Of a stretch of 45,155 nucleotides of DNA, positions 34,098 through 42,562 are shown piece after piece; position 1 is the first letter of the stretch; every line of letters begins with the position of its first letter. The notes below the pieces were generated by a model that was not told the DNA's origin, did no database searches, and saw only the letters and a list, made by a program, of their open reading frames with translations. A program made the position numbers and the translations under genes. The DNA lies in the NCBI GenBank assembly GCA_020849625.1, contig JADLFV010000039.1:1-45155 (forward strand), read 5' to 3'. Source of the stretch: Phycisphaeraceae bacterium. Its GTDB lineage: Bacteria; Planctomycetota; Phycisphaerae; Phycisphaerales; Phycisphaeraceae.

Positions 34098-35882
34098 TTA
34101 CCGCTTCGCCTCGGCGATCGCTTCGACCACCTGCGACGGCGTGTAAACTTCCTGCCTGAACACGATATGACCATCCGGTCGCAAAACCACCAGCAGCGGG
34201 ATCGCCACCCGCTCGTACTGCTCCAGCAGTTTCCAACCCGGTGCGGCGCTGGACGTCAGGTCCACCTTGATCGCGCTGACCCCGCCCCCGCCCCCGGAAG
34301 TGAGAGCGTTGACCACCAATTCACTTTCCAGCACCGTGCGTTCCAGCACCTTGCAGTTGATGCACCAGTCAGCGGTGAAGTCCAGCACGACGACATGGCC
34401 AGCTTGTAGTTCCGTCTCCAGCCTTCCGGGGGTGTAGTAGATCCAATGGATCGAACTGGGCCGGGTGGCGGTGTAGGCGAAACCGAGCGAGCTGCCGGCC
34501 ATCAGCAACGCCAGCAGCGCCACGGCCGCGCGGCGGGCGGGTTTGCTGGTAATGGCAAATGCGCGCCACAACATCCACACGGCTGACAGGGCGATGACGC
34601 CGCCGGCCAGCCACCAGTACCACTGGTACAGGCTGTGGATGCCGTCGCTGAGCAGTGCGTTGACGCCGACGCCGATGAAGAAAAGTCCCGCAGCCACCAT
34701 GAGCAAGCCCAGCACCTGTTTGATCAACTCGCTGGCCGGCCCGGTGCGGGGCAGGCGATCGACCAAACTGGGCCAGGCGGTCAGCACGAAGTAGGGAATT
34801 GCCATGCCCACGCCGATGGCTGCAAACACCGCCAGGGCAGTAGCCGGACCGCTGGCCAACACCACGCTGGCAGCTCCACCCATGAATGGCCCCGTGCAGG
34901 GCGTGGCCAGTACGCCGGTCATGATGCCGAACCCGAACGCCCCGAACATGCTGTCGTGTTTCGGATTCACCGCATACACCCAGCGCGGCAGATGCACGCT
35001 GAACAGCCCGCACATGCCGAAGGCCAGCAGCACGATGAACAACCCCAGCGCCATGTTGAACCACCAGTAACCGAACAGCACACTGATGGCCCGCTGACTG
35101 CTCAGGCCCGCGATGATCAAACCCAGCGCCAGCCAGAAGCACAGCACGCCCAACGCCATCACCAGGCCCAGCGCGATGCGCTTGCCGGGGGCAGGAGCGG
35201 CCTGCACCAGGCCCAGAATCTTGATCGGGATCACCGGCAGCACGCACGGCATCACGTTCAACAGCATCCCTCCTGCGAATGCCAGCACCAGCACCGCCAA
35301 CATCGACGGCGGAGCGGGAGGCATGACCGGGCTGCTCTCAGCTACTGGCGATGACTCAACCGGAGTTTGTTCCACCAATGCGTCCGCGGACTGATCGCCG
35401 CTCACCGTCAGCGCCAGTTTCTTAGGCGGGCGACAGGTGTGGGCGTCGCACGCCTGGTATTGAACCTCGACCTGCAAGATCAAGCTCTCCAGCGCGACGC
35501 CATCGGCCAGCGTCAGCGGCAGACGCACCACCGCCTGATCCTCGTAAACCGACAGCATCTGCGGCGAGCCGGTGTAATTGACCTGCACCGCCTTCGGCTC
35601 GGGATAGATCGCCTCGCCTGCCGTCACGCCCGGCGGCACAGGATCGAGCAGACGGACTTGCGTGGGGATCAGAAACGACAGGGCCTGCGGAATCTGCTGT
35701 TTTGAGGGGTTGATGTGCCAGGTCGGCTCCAGCTTCAGCGTGACATCCAGCGATGCCTGTTGGCCCGTGTCCCTGACCAACTTCGCTTCAACCTTCACTG
35801 GATCAGCTTGCTGGCCCCATGCGGCAGAGGTCAACAACAGGCACACCTGACAGATTTTCAGACACAGAGCTTTGCTCATCAT
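34098..35882 (-). CDS. dsbD: Thiol:disulfide interchange protein DsbD
   Basis: DsbD moves electrons from cytoplasmic thioredoxin across the membrane to periplasmic thiol proteins. The 594-residue product has a signal peptide, an N-terminal immunoglobulin-like domain (about 25-160) with CDAHTC, a CcdA-like membrane domain (about 205-460) with MPCVLPVIPIKILG and ATPCTGPFMGG, and a C-terminal thioredoxin domain with ADWCINCKVLE. A run TSGGGGGV in that domain comes from a long-form CTTCCGGGGG motif. The start is ATG 35882 (or 35879). It may aid cytochrome c maturation with CcsA. Confidence 0.93.
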   Translation of the reverse strand: MMSKALCLKICQVCLLLTSAAWGQQADPVKVEAKLVRDTGQQASLDVTLKLEPTWHINPSKQQIPQALSFLIPTQVRLLDPVPPGVTAGEAIYPEPKAVQVNYTGSPQMLSVYEDQAVVRLPLTLADGVALESLILQVEVQYQACDAHTCRPPKKLALTVSGDQSADALVEQTPVESSPVAESSPVMPPAPPSMLAVLVLAFAGGMLLNVMPCVLPVIPIKILGLVQAAPAPGKRIALGLVMALGVLCFWLALGLIIAGLSSQRAISVLFGYWWFNMALGLFIVLLAFGMCGLFSVHLPRWVYAVNPKHDSMFGAFGFGIMTGVLATPCTGPFMGGAASVVLASGPATALAVFAAIGVGMAIPYFVLTAWPSLVDRLPRTGPASELIKQVLGLLMVAAGLFFIGVGVNALLSDGIHSLYQWYWWLAGGVIALSAVWMLWRAFAITSKPARRAAVALLALLMAGSSLGFAYTATRPSSIHWIYYTPGRLETELQAGHVVVLDFTADWCINCKVLERTVLESELVVNALTSGGGGGVSAIKVDLTSSAAPGWKLLEQYERVAIPLLVVLRPDGHIVFRQEVYTPSQVVEAIAEAKR

Positions 35883-36003
35883 GGTTCCGCTGGAGACTAT
35901 CCCACCTTCCGGGGGTATCCCACATTCCGGGGGCGGGGGTTCGCTCAAGCCGCCAACCGTGGCGACCCGATAACACTAATACTAACCGCCGCGAGAGTAT
36001 TCC

Positions 36004-37026
36004 ATGGCCGAAGTCCTCGATCAGAATGAGATCAACGCCCTGCTGGGCGCGGTGGAGGAAGGCAAGCTGTCCGACGGCGGTCAGGACGGCCCGACGCGGG
36101 TGTACGGCCGACGCCGTCCGGGCGGCGCGGAAGCCGATGTGCGTGAGTACGATTTCAAACGCCCCGAGCGTGTCAGCAAGGACCAGATGCGGGCGTTGGA
36201 AGCGCTGCACGAGAGCTTCAGCCGCAACTTCGGGGCGGCCCTGAGCGGCTTCCTGCGCACCATCATCGAGGTCAAGGTCGCCAACATCGAGCAGATGACC
36301 TTCAGCGAGTTCACCCACTCGCTTCCCAACCCCACCTGCTTCAACCTGCTTTCCTGCGAGCCGTTGGAAGGCAACATCTGTATGGAGATCAGCCCGCTGA
36401 TCATCTACCCGGTGATCGACCGATTACTGGGCGGCTCCAACGCGGACCTGTTCATCCCGCAGCGCCCGCTGACCGCCATCGAGATGCGCCTGGTCAAGAA
36501 GATCATCGACCGCGGCCTGGGCGCGCTGGCTGAGGCGTGGTCCGGCGTCAGTCACCTGAACTTCGAGCTCAGGGAGAGCGAATCCAATCCCGCCCTGGTG
36601 CAGATCGTGGCGCCCAACGAGGTGGTGGTCGTGGTCAGCTTCGAGATGAAGATGGGCAATCGGGCCGGGACGATGAGCCTGTGCATTCCCTACACGGTGA
36701 TCGAGCCGGTGGTCGGCAAGCTGTCGAGCCAGAACTGGGCCGCCTACAAGCGCAACCGCCACAACGCCCGCCAGCGCCATCTGGTTGAGAATCGCCTGGA
36801 ACACGCCAAACTTTCCGTCTCGGCCGTGCTGGCTGACACCACCATCAAGCTTTCCGACCTGGTGAACCTGCAGCGCGGCGACGTGATCCTGACCGAAAAG
36901 CCCGCCGCCGCCCCACTAACGCTGCACGTCGAAGGCAAGCGCAAGTTCATCGGACGGTTGGGCCAGTATCGCGGCAACCGGGCATTTCAGGTCCAGCGCC
37001 CGCTTCATCCCAAGGATCGGGTGTGA
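36004..37026 (+). CDS. fliM: Flagellar motor switch protein FliM
   Basis: FliM is the C-ring protein that receives CheY-P and sets rotation direction. The 340-residue product begins with the CheY-binding motif VLDQNEINALLGAV, continues with VREYDFKRPERVSKDQMRALEALHESFSRNFG, a middle CheC-like domain with ISPLIIYPVIDRLLGG, and a C-terminal SpoA domain (LSVSAVLADTTIKLSDLVNLQRGDVI). A complete gene, but no other flagellar gene lies in the window. Confidence 0.97.
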   Translation: MAEVLDQNEINALLGAVEEGKLSDGGQDGPTRVYGRRRPGGAEADVREYDFKRPERVSKDQMRALEALHESFSRNFGAALSGFLRTIIEVKVANIEQMTFSEFTHSLPNPTCFNLLSCEPLEGNICMEISPLIIYPVIDRLLGGSNADLFIPQRPLTAIEMRLVKKIIDRGLGALAEAWSGVSHLNFELRESESNPALVQIVAPNEVVVVVSFEMKMGNRAGTMSLCIPYTVIEPVVGKLSSQNWAAYKRNRHNARQRHLVENRLEHAKLSVSAVLADTTIKLSDLVNLQRGDVILTEKPAAAPLTLHVEGKRKFIGRLGQYRGNRAFQVQRPLHPKDRV

Positions 37027-37032
37027 GGGGAA

Positions 37033-37062
37033 TTTTAGATTTTAGATTTTAGATTTGCGATT
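37033..37062. repeat. Tandem TTTTAGAT repeat downstream of fliM
   Basis: Three TTTTAGAT units and TTTGCGATTG follow the fliM stop. A complementary stretch with AATCGCAAATC and TCTAAAATCGC lies at 41656-41688. It may be a 3'-end signal. Confidence 0.6.
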
Positions 37063-37094
37063 GAGCGAGGCCGCTTTTAGCGAGCGGGCGATGT

Positions 37095-37856
37095 TCATCG
37101 TGCGCGTTCGGCCGCGCGCACCACGATCGTCTGAATCCCCGCACACGACCACAGATATTTCGGGTTGAACAGCTTGGTGGCGATGGAGAAGCGATCCGCT
37201 CCCGCCTCAGCGTAGTCGTCGATGTCCGTGGGCTGATAGATTCCGCCGCCGCCGATGATCTTCACGCGATCGCCGTAGAGTTTGCGCACCTGGCGGATGC
37301 ACGTCAGCGACTCGGGCTTGAGGGGTTGGCCGCTCATCCCGCCCTGTGGCACGGGCAGCGTGTTGCAGCAGTGCAGCCAGGGCACACCGGCCGCCATCGC
37401 CTGCTCCAACATCTGCTCATACCGCACCGGCGGCAGCTTCACCACCACCGTCAGGCCGGTTCCGACCGCACGAGTAAACAAATCCGCCGGCCAGTCGATG
37501 TGCCCGACGTTGGGGCAGCTCATGTTCAACTCGACGGCCAGCGGCTTGAGCGGCGTCAGCTTCGCCAGCAGCGTAAACCACTGCTGATCGTCGAAGCCGT
37601 GGATGGAGACGATCTTGTCTGAAAGATCGGTTTTGCCAGCCGAAACGCGGCGGGCCAGCCAGTCGATGCCGGGATTGCGCAGGCCGATGCGGTTGACCCA
37701 GGCCCGCTTTCGGGGATAGTAACGGACGGTTTTGATGATGCGCCACACCCGGCCGCCGCGTTTAAGGGCGGTGAAAGTGCCGAGCGTGGCCGTCGCCTTC
37801 GGGGGCTGGATGTAGTTGCCGAAAGGCGCGGCGATGATCAAGGGTTGAAAGGTCAT
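37095..37856 (-). CDS. Dihydroorotate dehydrogenase-like flavoprotein
   Basis: The 253-residue product has a DHODH-type barrel: NRIGLRNPGIDWL, VELNMSCPNVGHID, VVVKLPPVRYEQM, and IIGGGGIYQPTDIDDYAEAGADRFSIATKL. It is shorter than typical DHODH (about 310), and the N-terminal part is reduced. It may use FMN in a reductive reaction, but the substrate is not certain. Its start codon is four bases from the divergent comF start. Confidence 0.78.
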   Translation of the reverse strand: MTFQPLIIAAPFGNYIQPPKATATLGTFTALKRGGRVWRIIKTVRYYPRKRAWVNRIGLRNPGIDWLARRVSAGKTDLSDKIVSIHGFDDQQWFTLLAKLTPLKPLAVELNMSCPNVGHIDWPADLFTRAVGTGLTVVVKLPPVRYEQMLEQAMAAGVPWLHCCNTLPVPQGGMSGQPLKPESLTCIRQVRKLYGDRVKIIGGGGIYQPTDIDDYAEAGADRFSIATKLFNPKYLWSCAGIQTIVVRAAERAR

Positions 37857-37860
37857 CGGG

Positions 37861-38559
37861 ATGCTGAGTATAGCCGCGATAGGCCGTGGATTGGTTCACT
37901 GGCGTCTGCAACGCCTGGACCGCGGTTGCTCGTTTCCCCACTGGCAGGCCGACGAGCCGGACACCTACTGCCCGCGCTGCGGCGCCAGTTGCGGGCCGGA
38001 TGGTCTTACCGCCAAAGGCTGCGCGTTCTGCATCGACAGCGAATTCCCCTGGCACCGGCTGACGCGCCTGGGTATCTACGCGCCGCCCTTGGACGAAGCG
38101 ATCAAGGCCATGAAGTTCGCCCGTCACTGGGCCATGGCCGGGTATCTCGGCCGCCAACTGGCGGCGGTGCTGGCGGGGCAAGGTGAACATCTGGTCTGCC
38201 CCGTCCCCCTGCACTACTTCCGGGGGTGGGCCCGCGGCTACAACCAGTCGCAACTGATCGCCGAGGCCCTGGCTGCGGAACTGAACTGGCCGATGCTGCC
38301 GCTACTGAAGCGTGTGCGCCACACCCCGCCGCAGTCCACGCTGCCGGTGTCGCGCCGCATCGAGAATCTCCGCAGCGCCTTCATGGCCCACCCCGTCGAT
38401 CTGACCGGCTGCGACGTGCTGCTGGTCGATGACGTCAAGACCACCGGCTCAACACTGCGCAGTTGCGCCATGGAATTGAAACGATGCGGCGCTCGCACCA
38501 TCCACTGCGCCGTCGCAGCCGTCGCCGATCCCAAGCATCATGGGTTCACGACCATCTGA
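37861..38559 (+). CDS. comF: ComF-family phosphoribosyltransferase-like protein
   Basis: The 232-residue product has an N-terminal zinc-ribbon-like CPRCGASC and CAFCIDSEFPW, and a C-terminal PRTase domain with PVPLHYFRGWARGYNQSQLIAEALA and the PRPP loop VLLVDDVKTTGSTL. ComF is needed for DNA uptake by natural competence in several bacteria. It carries one CTTCCGGGGG copy itself (38217), in the region coding for YFRGWARG. The initiating ATG is four bases from the divergent DHODH-like start. Confidence 0.88.
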   Translation: MLSIAAIGRGLVHWRLQRLDRGCSFPHWQADEPDTYCPRCGASCGPDGLTAKGCAFCIDSEFPWHRLTRLGIYAPPLDEAIKAMKFARHWAMAGYLGRQLAAVLAGQGEHLVCPVPLHYFRGWARGYNQSQLIAEALAAELNWPMLPLLKRVRHTPPQSTLPVSRRIENLRSAFMAHPVDLTGCDVLLVDDVKTTGSTLRSCAMELKRCGARTIHCAVAAVADPKHHGFTTI

Positions 38560-38594
38560 AACGGTGACATGGGGCCATCGCGAGCAACGACTCC

Positions 38595-38891
38595 TCAGAC
38601 GCGATCACGCCAGCCGCGTGGTTCGCGTCGGGCATGATAAACCGCTATGACGGTGATCTGGTCCTCATCCACCCGGTAGAAAATACCCTATGGAAACCGA
38701 CGCACCAAAACCCGTCGGATATCCCGGAATGCTTTTGCATGGGTCTGAGGCATACGGCAGACCCCGTCGAGCGCCTCTTCCACGCACAACAGGAACTCAT
38801 CGCCCAACCCCGCCCATTGTGATTCATACCACGATCGCGCCTCAGCCAGGTCCTCCTCCGCCAGCGGATTGATGATTAGCGGCAGGCTCAC
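38595..38891 (-). pseudogene. ParE/RelE-type toxin with an internal amber codon
   Basis: The frame is 98 codons, the normal size for a ParE/RelE toxin, but codon 68 is TAG (complement of 38688-38690). Before it: NPLAEEDLAEARSWYESQ and DIRRVLVRRFP. After it, in the same frame: GIFYRVDEDQITVIAVYHAR. The family usually has Tyr after RRFP, so a Tyr codon (TAT or TAC) probably became TAG. Either the toxin is dead or amber suppression restores it. The start overlaps the antitoxin stop by four bases. Confidence 0.85.
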
Positions 38892-39118
38892 CCCTCACCT
38901 CTGCCTCGCAACCGCGACTTGACGTCCTCCCAGGTCGAACCCGCCTTCGGGTCATCGCGATAGGCATCCAAGCGGCGCTGCAAGTCCTCACGCTGAGCAT
39001 CCGTGACCGGCACGTTCTCCGGGCACACGGTGAGACTGTCCCAGAGTTCCTCCGCCAGCAAGATTCGTTCGGCGGGCGAGAGTTGTTCAAGCCCAAGCTC
39101 TTTCATGGAAATAGACAT
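38888..39118 (-). CDS. Addiction-module antitoxin (TIGR02574-type)
   Basis: The 76-residue product matches the short antitoxins paired with ParE/RelE: LSPAERILLAEELWDSL and TDAQREDLQRRLDAYRDDPKAGSTWEDVKSRL. It has no clear DNA-binding domain. GGGAG lies before the ATG. It stays intact beside a toxin interrupted by a nonsense codon. Confidence 0.88.
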   Translation of the reverse strand: MSISMKELGLEQLSPAERILLAEELWDSLTVCPENVPVTDAQREDLQRRLDAYRDDPKAGSTWEDVKSRLRGRGEG

Positions 39119-39177
39119 GGGAGACTCCCAATGATGCTGGTCTAATTATAACCAACCGCGTTCGATCTCGCGCCGCG

Positions 39178-41133
39178 TCACGTCCGCAGCTCCGCGCCTA
39201 GCTTCTGTTTCAGCGCATCAACCACCGCCGCCACCTGCGGATCGACCTCTTCGTGCTTCAAAGTCTTCCGGGGGTCGCGGAAGCGCAGGCGCAGGCTTAC
39301 GCTCTTGCGGCCCTTGGGAATCGGCTTGCCCCGATAGACGATCAGGAACTTCAAATCCTCCAGCATGGCTGGCTTCACCTCCCTGATGATCTGCTCGAAC
39401 TGGCGCCAGGTGACCTGCTCGTCCACGATCATCGACAGGTCGCGCTCGATGCCCGGGAAGCGCGGCAGCGCATCGATGCGCCGTTGCGGCGGGAACGTGG
39501 CCAGCAAAGGCTCCAGTGACATCTCAGCCGCAAGCACCGCCCCGCCCGCCCCCGGAAGCAGCACGCCGACGCGGCCTTCATCCTTACCGTTGAGCATCAG
39601 CTTGGCCGCCGCCGCGTAGCGCGCATCTTCCACCGGCTCATAGGCCAGCTCGCCGCCCAGGCGTTCGGCCAGTTCGCTCAAGGCCGACTTGATCCGGCGC
39701 AGGCCCAGCGCTTCGTCCGGCTCATCGCCCAGCAGCGCCAGCACCTGTCGCTCACCGTCCTGGGTCCACACCGCGGCCGCCTCGTACAGATGCACCTCGG
39801 CGTTGCCGCGGTCCTGATTCAGCTTGCGACAGGCCAGCAAACTCGGCAGCACGCTGGGACGCAGGGTCGGGTCCACCTTGCGCCGCTGCGGATCGAGGCT
39901 GAGCAACTGTGATTTGTCGGCAAAGGCCTCAGCCGCGGCAGGCTCCAGCATGGAGGGCGTGATCGTCTCGTGATAGCCGTGCGCCACCAGCACCTCGTCC
40001 AACTCGCGCCGGGCTGCCACCCGCACCTGCACCGGTCGCACCACGAACTCCAGGCGTGGCCGCTGCGGCACGTTGTCCAACCCTCGGCTGCGGGCCACTT
40101 CCTCGATCAGGTCCACCTCGCGCAACAGGTCCAACCTGAACGTCGGCGCCGTGCACGCGATCAAACCATCCTCGAACTTCGGCGACAGGCCGAGTTTTTC
40201 CAGGTACGACATCTGTTCCTGCGCCGAAATGTCCTCGCCCAGCAGATCGATGCAGCGTTGCGGCCGCAGTGTGATGCGCTTGGGCTCGGTGTCAACGCTC
40301 CCGGCCACGATCATCTCCGTCGATGCCTGCCCGCCCGCCAGTTCCACGATCAGCGCCGCGGCGCGAGCGCTGGCTTGCTCCACCTTCCGGGGATCGATGC
40401 CGCGCTCGAAGCGATAGCTCGAATCGCTGGCCAGCTTCAGGGCCCGGCTGGTGGTGCGCACGTTCAGTGGATCGAAGATGGCCGCCTCCAGCAGGATGTT
40501 GGTTGTCGCGCTGGATACTTCACTGTCCAGCCCGCCCATGACGCCGGCAAGGGCCACGGGTTTGGCGGCATCCGCGATCACCAGCATGTCAGGGCCAAGC
40601 GTGTGCTTCGAGTTGTCGATGGCGGTGAACGCTTCGCCCTTGTTCGCCCGCCGCACCACGATGCGCTTCTCGGCCAATTTGTCCAGGTCGAAAGCGTGCA
40701 GCGGCTCGCCGATCTCCATCAGCACGAAGTTGGTCACATCGACCACGTTGTTGACGCTGCGCAGACCAATGGCGGTCAGGCATTCGACGAGCCAGGCCGG
40801 GCTGGGGCCGACGCGGACGCCGGTGATCAGGCGGGCGGTGTAGATCGGGCACAGGTCGGGCGCTTCGAGGGCGACGCTGGAAGCGACATTCCTGTGCGAG
40901 CCGGGCACCTGATAGTCCGGCTCCTTCAGCGTGCGGCCGGTGGCGGCGGCCAGTTCCCGCGCCACGCCGAGGTGACTGAGGCAGTCGCCGCGATTGCTGG
41001 TCACTTCCACATCCAGCATGTCGCCGACGTGTTCCTCGATGGGGAAACCCACCCGCGTCAGCGCCACGGCGGCCTCCTGGGCCTCGACGGGCCGGTCCAG
41101 GTAACGGTTCAGCCAGTTCAAGCTCACTTTCAT
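39178..41133 (-). CDS. pheT: Phenylalanine-tRNA ligase beta subunit, short form
   Basis: PheT works with PheS to charge tRNA(Phe). The 651-residue product starts MKVSLNWLNRYLD, and passes straight from about residue 40 (VGDMLDVEVTSNRGDCLSHLG) to the B3/B4 region (VNNVVDVTNFVLMEIGEPLHAFDLDKL), skipping the roughly 110-residue EMAP/tRNA-binding domain of longer PheT. The B5 region (RFERGIDPRKVEQASARAA) and C-terminal ferredoxin-fold anticodon-binding domain (LPRFPGIERDLSMIVDEQ) are present. PheS is not in the window. It diverges from a lipoprotein gene. Confidence 0.95.
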   Translation of the reverse strand: MKVSLNWLNRYLDRPVEAQEAAVALTRVGFPIEEHVGDMLDVEVTSNRGDCLSHLGVARELAAATGRTLKEPDYQVPGSHRNVASSVALEAPDLCPIYTARLITGVRVGPSPAWLVECLTAIGLRSVNNVVDVTNFVLMEIGEPLHAFDLDKLAEKRIVVRRANKGEAFTAIDNSKHTLGPDMLVIADAAKPVALAGVMGGLDSEVSSATTNILLEAAIFDPLNVRTTSRALKLASDSSYRFERGIDPRKVEQASARAAALIVELAGGQASTEMIVAGSVDTEPKRITLRPQRCIDLLGEDISAQEQMSYLEKLGLSPKFEDGLIACTAPTFRLDLLREVDLIEEVARSRGLDNVPQRPRLEFVVRPVQVRVAARRELDEVLVAHGYHETITPSMLEPAAAEAFADKSQLLSLDPQRRKVDPTLRPSVLPSLLACRKLNQDRGNAEVHLYEAAAVWTQDGERQVLALLGDEPDEALGLRRIKSALSELAERLGGELAYEPVEDARYAAAAKLMLNGKDEGRVGVLLPGAGGAVLAAEMSLEPLLATFPPQRRIDALPRFPGIERDLSMIVDEQVTWRQFEQIIREVKPAMLEDLKFLIVYRGKPIPKGRKSVSLRLRFRDPRKTLKHEEVDPQVAAVVDALKQKLGAELRT

Positions 41134-41156
41134 GCCGCAAAGATTACCATACTCGC

Positions 41157-41600
41157 ATGACCGGCAAACTCACCGCCCTCCCCTTGACCGCCACCTGCCT
41201 CCTGCTGTCCGCCTGCGGCAGCCTGTCTCACCTCGATGGCCCCGGCCGCCCCGCCGACTTCGCCCTCACGCTGACCGTTCAAATGTACGATCGGAACGAG
41301 CCTAACGAGCAGTATGTGCTCGAACCCAACCGACAGTTGCGAGCCGCCCTCGGCCGCGACGTTTACGAACGCACATTTCCCCCCGTGACCGCCGTGCTGA
41401 CCCCACAGCAGATGGACCAGATCTGGCAGTTAACCGATAAGCTGCTCGCCACTCCGCCACAACGTGTGACCTCAACCGATCAGCACATGATCCTCTACAC
41501 GGTCACCGCCCACGGCCAGCGCCGCAGCGAGTGGACACCGCTGGACAACCCCGCCATCACCGATCTGCTGACCACGCTCCGCCATCTGCGCGGCGGCTAA
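41157..41600 (+). CDS. Predicted lipoprotein of unknown function
   Basis: The 147-residue product has a signal peptide and lipobox LLSAC (Cys20). The rest is a single small domain with VLEPNRQLRAALGRDVYERTFPPVTAVLT, QQMDQIWQLTDKLL and TPLDNPAITDLLTTLRHL. I recognise no family. It starts 23 bases from the divergent pheT start. Its role is unknown; a cell-envelope location is well supported. Confidence 0.65.
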   Translation: MTGKLTALPLTATCLLLSACGSLSHLDGPGRPADFALTLTVQMYDRNEPNEQYVLEPNRQLRAALGRDVYERTFPPVTAVLTPQQMDQIWQLTDKLLATPPQRVTSTDQHMILYTVTAHGQRRSEWTPLDNPAITDLLTTLRHLRGG

Positions 41601-41689
41601 CGCCCGGCCGGTAAACCGGCCTCGCCCATTGTGTGTGATGATTCGATTCCGCCCAATCGCAAATCGACAATCTAAAATCGCAAATCCAC

Positions 41690-42439
41690 TTACGCCTTGG
41701 CGGGTTTGCCGCCGCCGGAAGAGGGCGCGGGGGAGCCCTTGGCCCAGAACTCCTGCAGGACCAGGCCGATGAAGGCGGGGACGAAGACCAGCAGGGGGAT
41801 GACCAGGCGGCTGTCGCCGATGTTGCGGCGAAGCGTTTCGGGGCCCATCACGCTGGCGGCCAGGGCCAGAGCGCCCAGGACGGCCAGGGTCGAGCCGCTG
41901 ACGGAGGTGAACAGGACGATGGACAGGTCGAAGAGGATGAACGCGAGCATGCCGCAGACCAGCAGGCCGATCAGGGCGCCGATCCAGAAAGCTTCGGGTG
42001 AGAAGTTCATGCCGTTGGCGCGGTTGAGGGCGTCGCTGACGCCGGCCCACATGTTGGCGCCGATGAACGCCCCGGCCAGGCCGCCGAAGATGGCCACGGC
42101 ATATTTCATCAACGGAAATGCGCTGACCGCCAGCAGAGCTGACACGCAGGCCGCGACGATCATGGCCGGGGCATGGATGCGCACTCCGAGCCAGTAGCCG
42201 GCAAACAGGCCGAACAGCAACGCCAAACCGACCACGGCTGTTTTGGAAAACTTGTATCCGTTCAGCAGGCACAACAGGCCGGCGATTAGAAACAGCACCG
42301 CCCACACGATCGAGATCTGGTCGATGCTCGACAGCAGCACCTGCGGCTGAGCCAGGGCGTCGGGACTGGAGAACATGTCCGTGACCGCTTGACAGAGTTT
42401 CTCAAGCGAATGATCCGACGCGGCGAGAGTGGCGAACAT
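41690..42439 (-). CDS. Multi-helix membrane protein, DUF4203/TMEM198-like
   Basis: The 249-residue product starts at MFATLAASDHSLEK with AAGGAG eight bases before. It has about seven hydrophobic helices rich in Gly and Ala (LLFGLFAGYWLGVRI, VAIFGGLAGAFIGANMWAGV), a pattern seen in DUF4203/TMEM198-like proteins. The C-terminus is a short Ser/Gly/Lys-rich tail. Function is unknown. The next gene upstream encodes a related membrane protein, possibly a paralogue. Confidence 0.65.
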   Translation of the reverse strand: MFATLAASDHSLEKLCQAVTDMFSSPDALAQPQVLLSSIDQISIVWAVLFLIAGLLCLLNGYKFSKTAVVGLALLFGLFAGYWLGVRIHAPAMIVAACVSALLAVSAFPLMKYAVAIFGGLAGAFIGANMWAGVSDALNRANGMNFSPEAFWIGALIGLLVCGMLAFILFDLSIVLFTSVSGSTLAVLGALALAASVMGPETLRRNIGDSRLVIPLLVFVPAFIGLVLQEFWAKGSPAPSSGGGKPAKA

Positions 42440-42562
42440 GGCACAGACTCCTTGAAAGCAAAGCGATCGGTCGGGCCGCCCATATAGCCCGGTCATCTTG
42501 GCCGGGCCGCATGACGATGGCGACCTTTGCACATTTCACGCGATCGCACCGCTTTGCTGCGT

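Noticed and set aside
38595..38891. Frameshift in the ParE-like toxin
   Set aside because: The homologous C-terminus continues in the same frame after the TAG, so it is a nonsense codon, not a frameshift.
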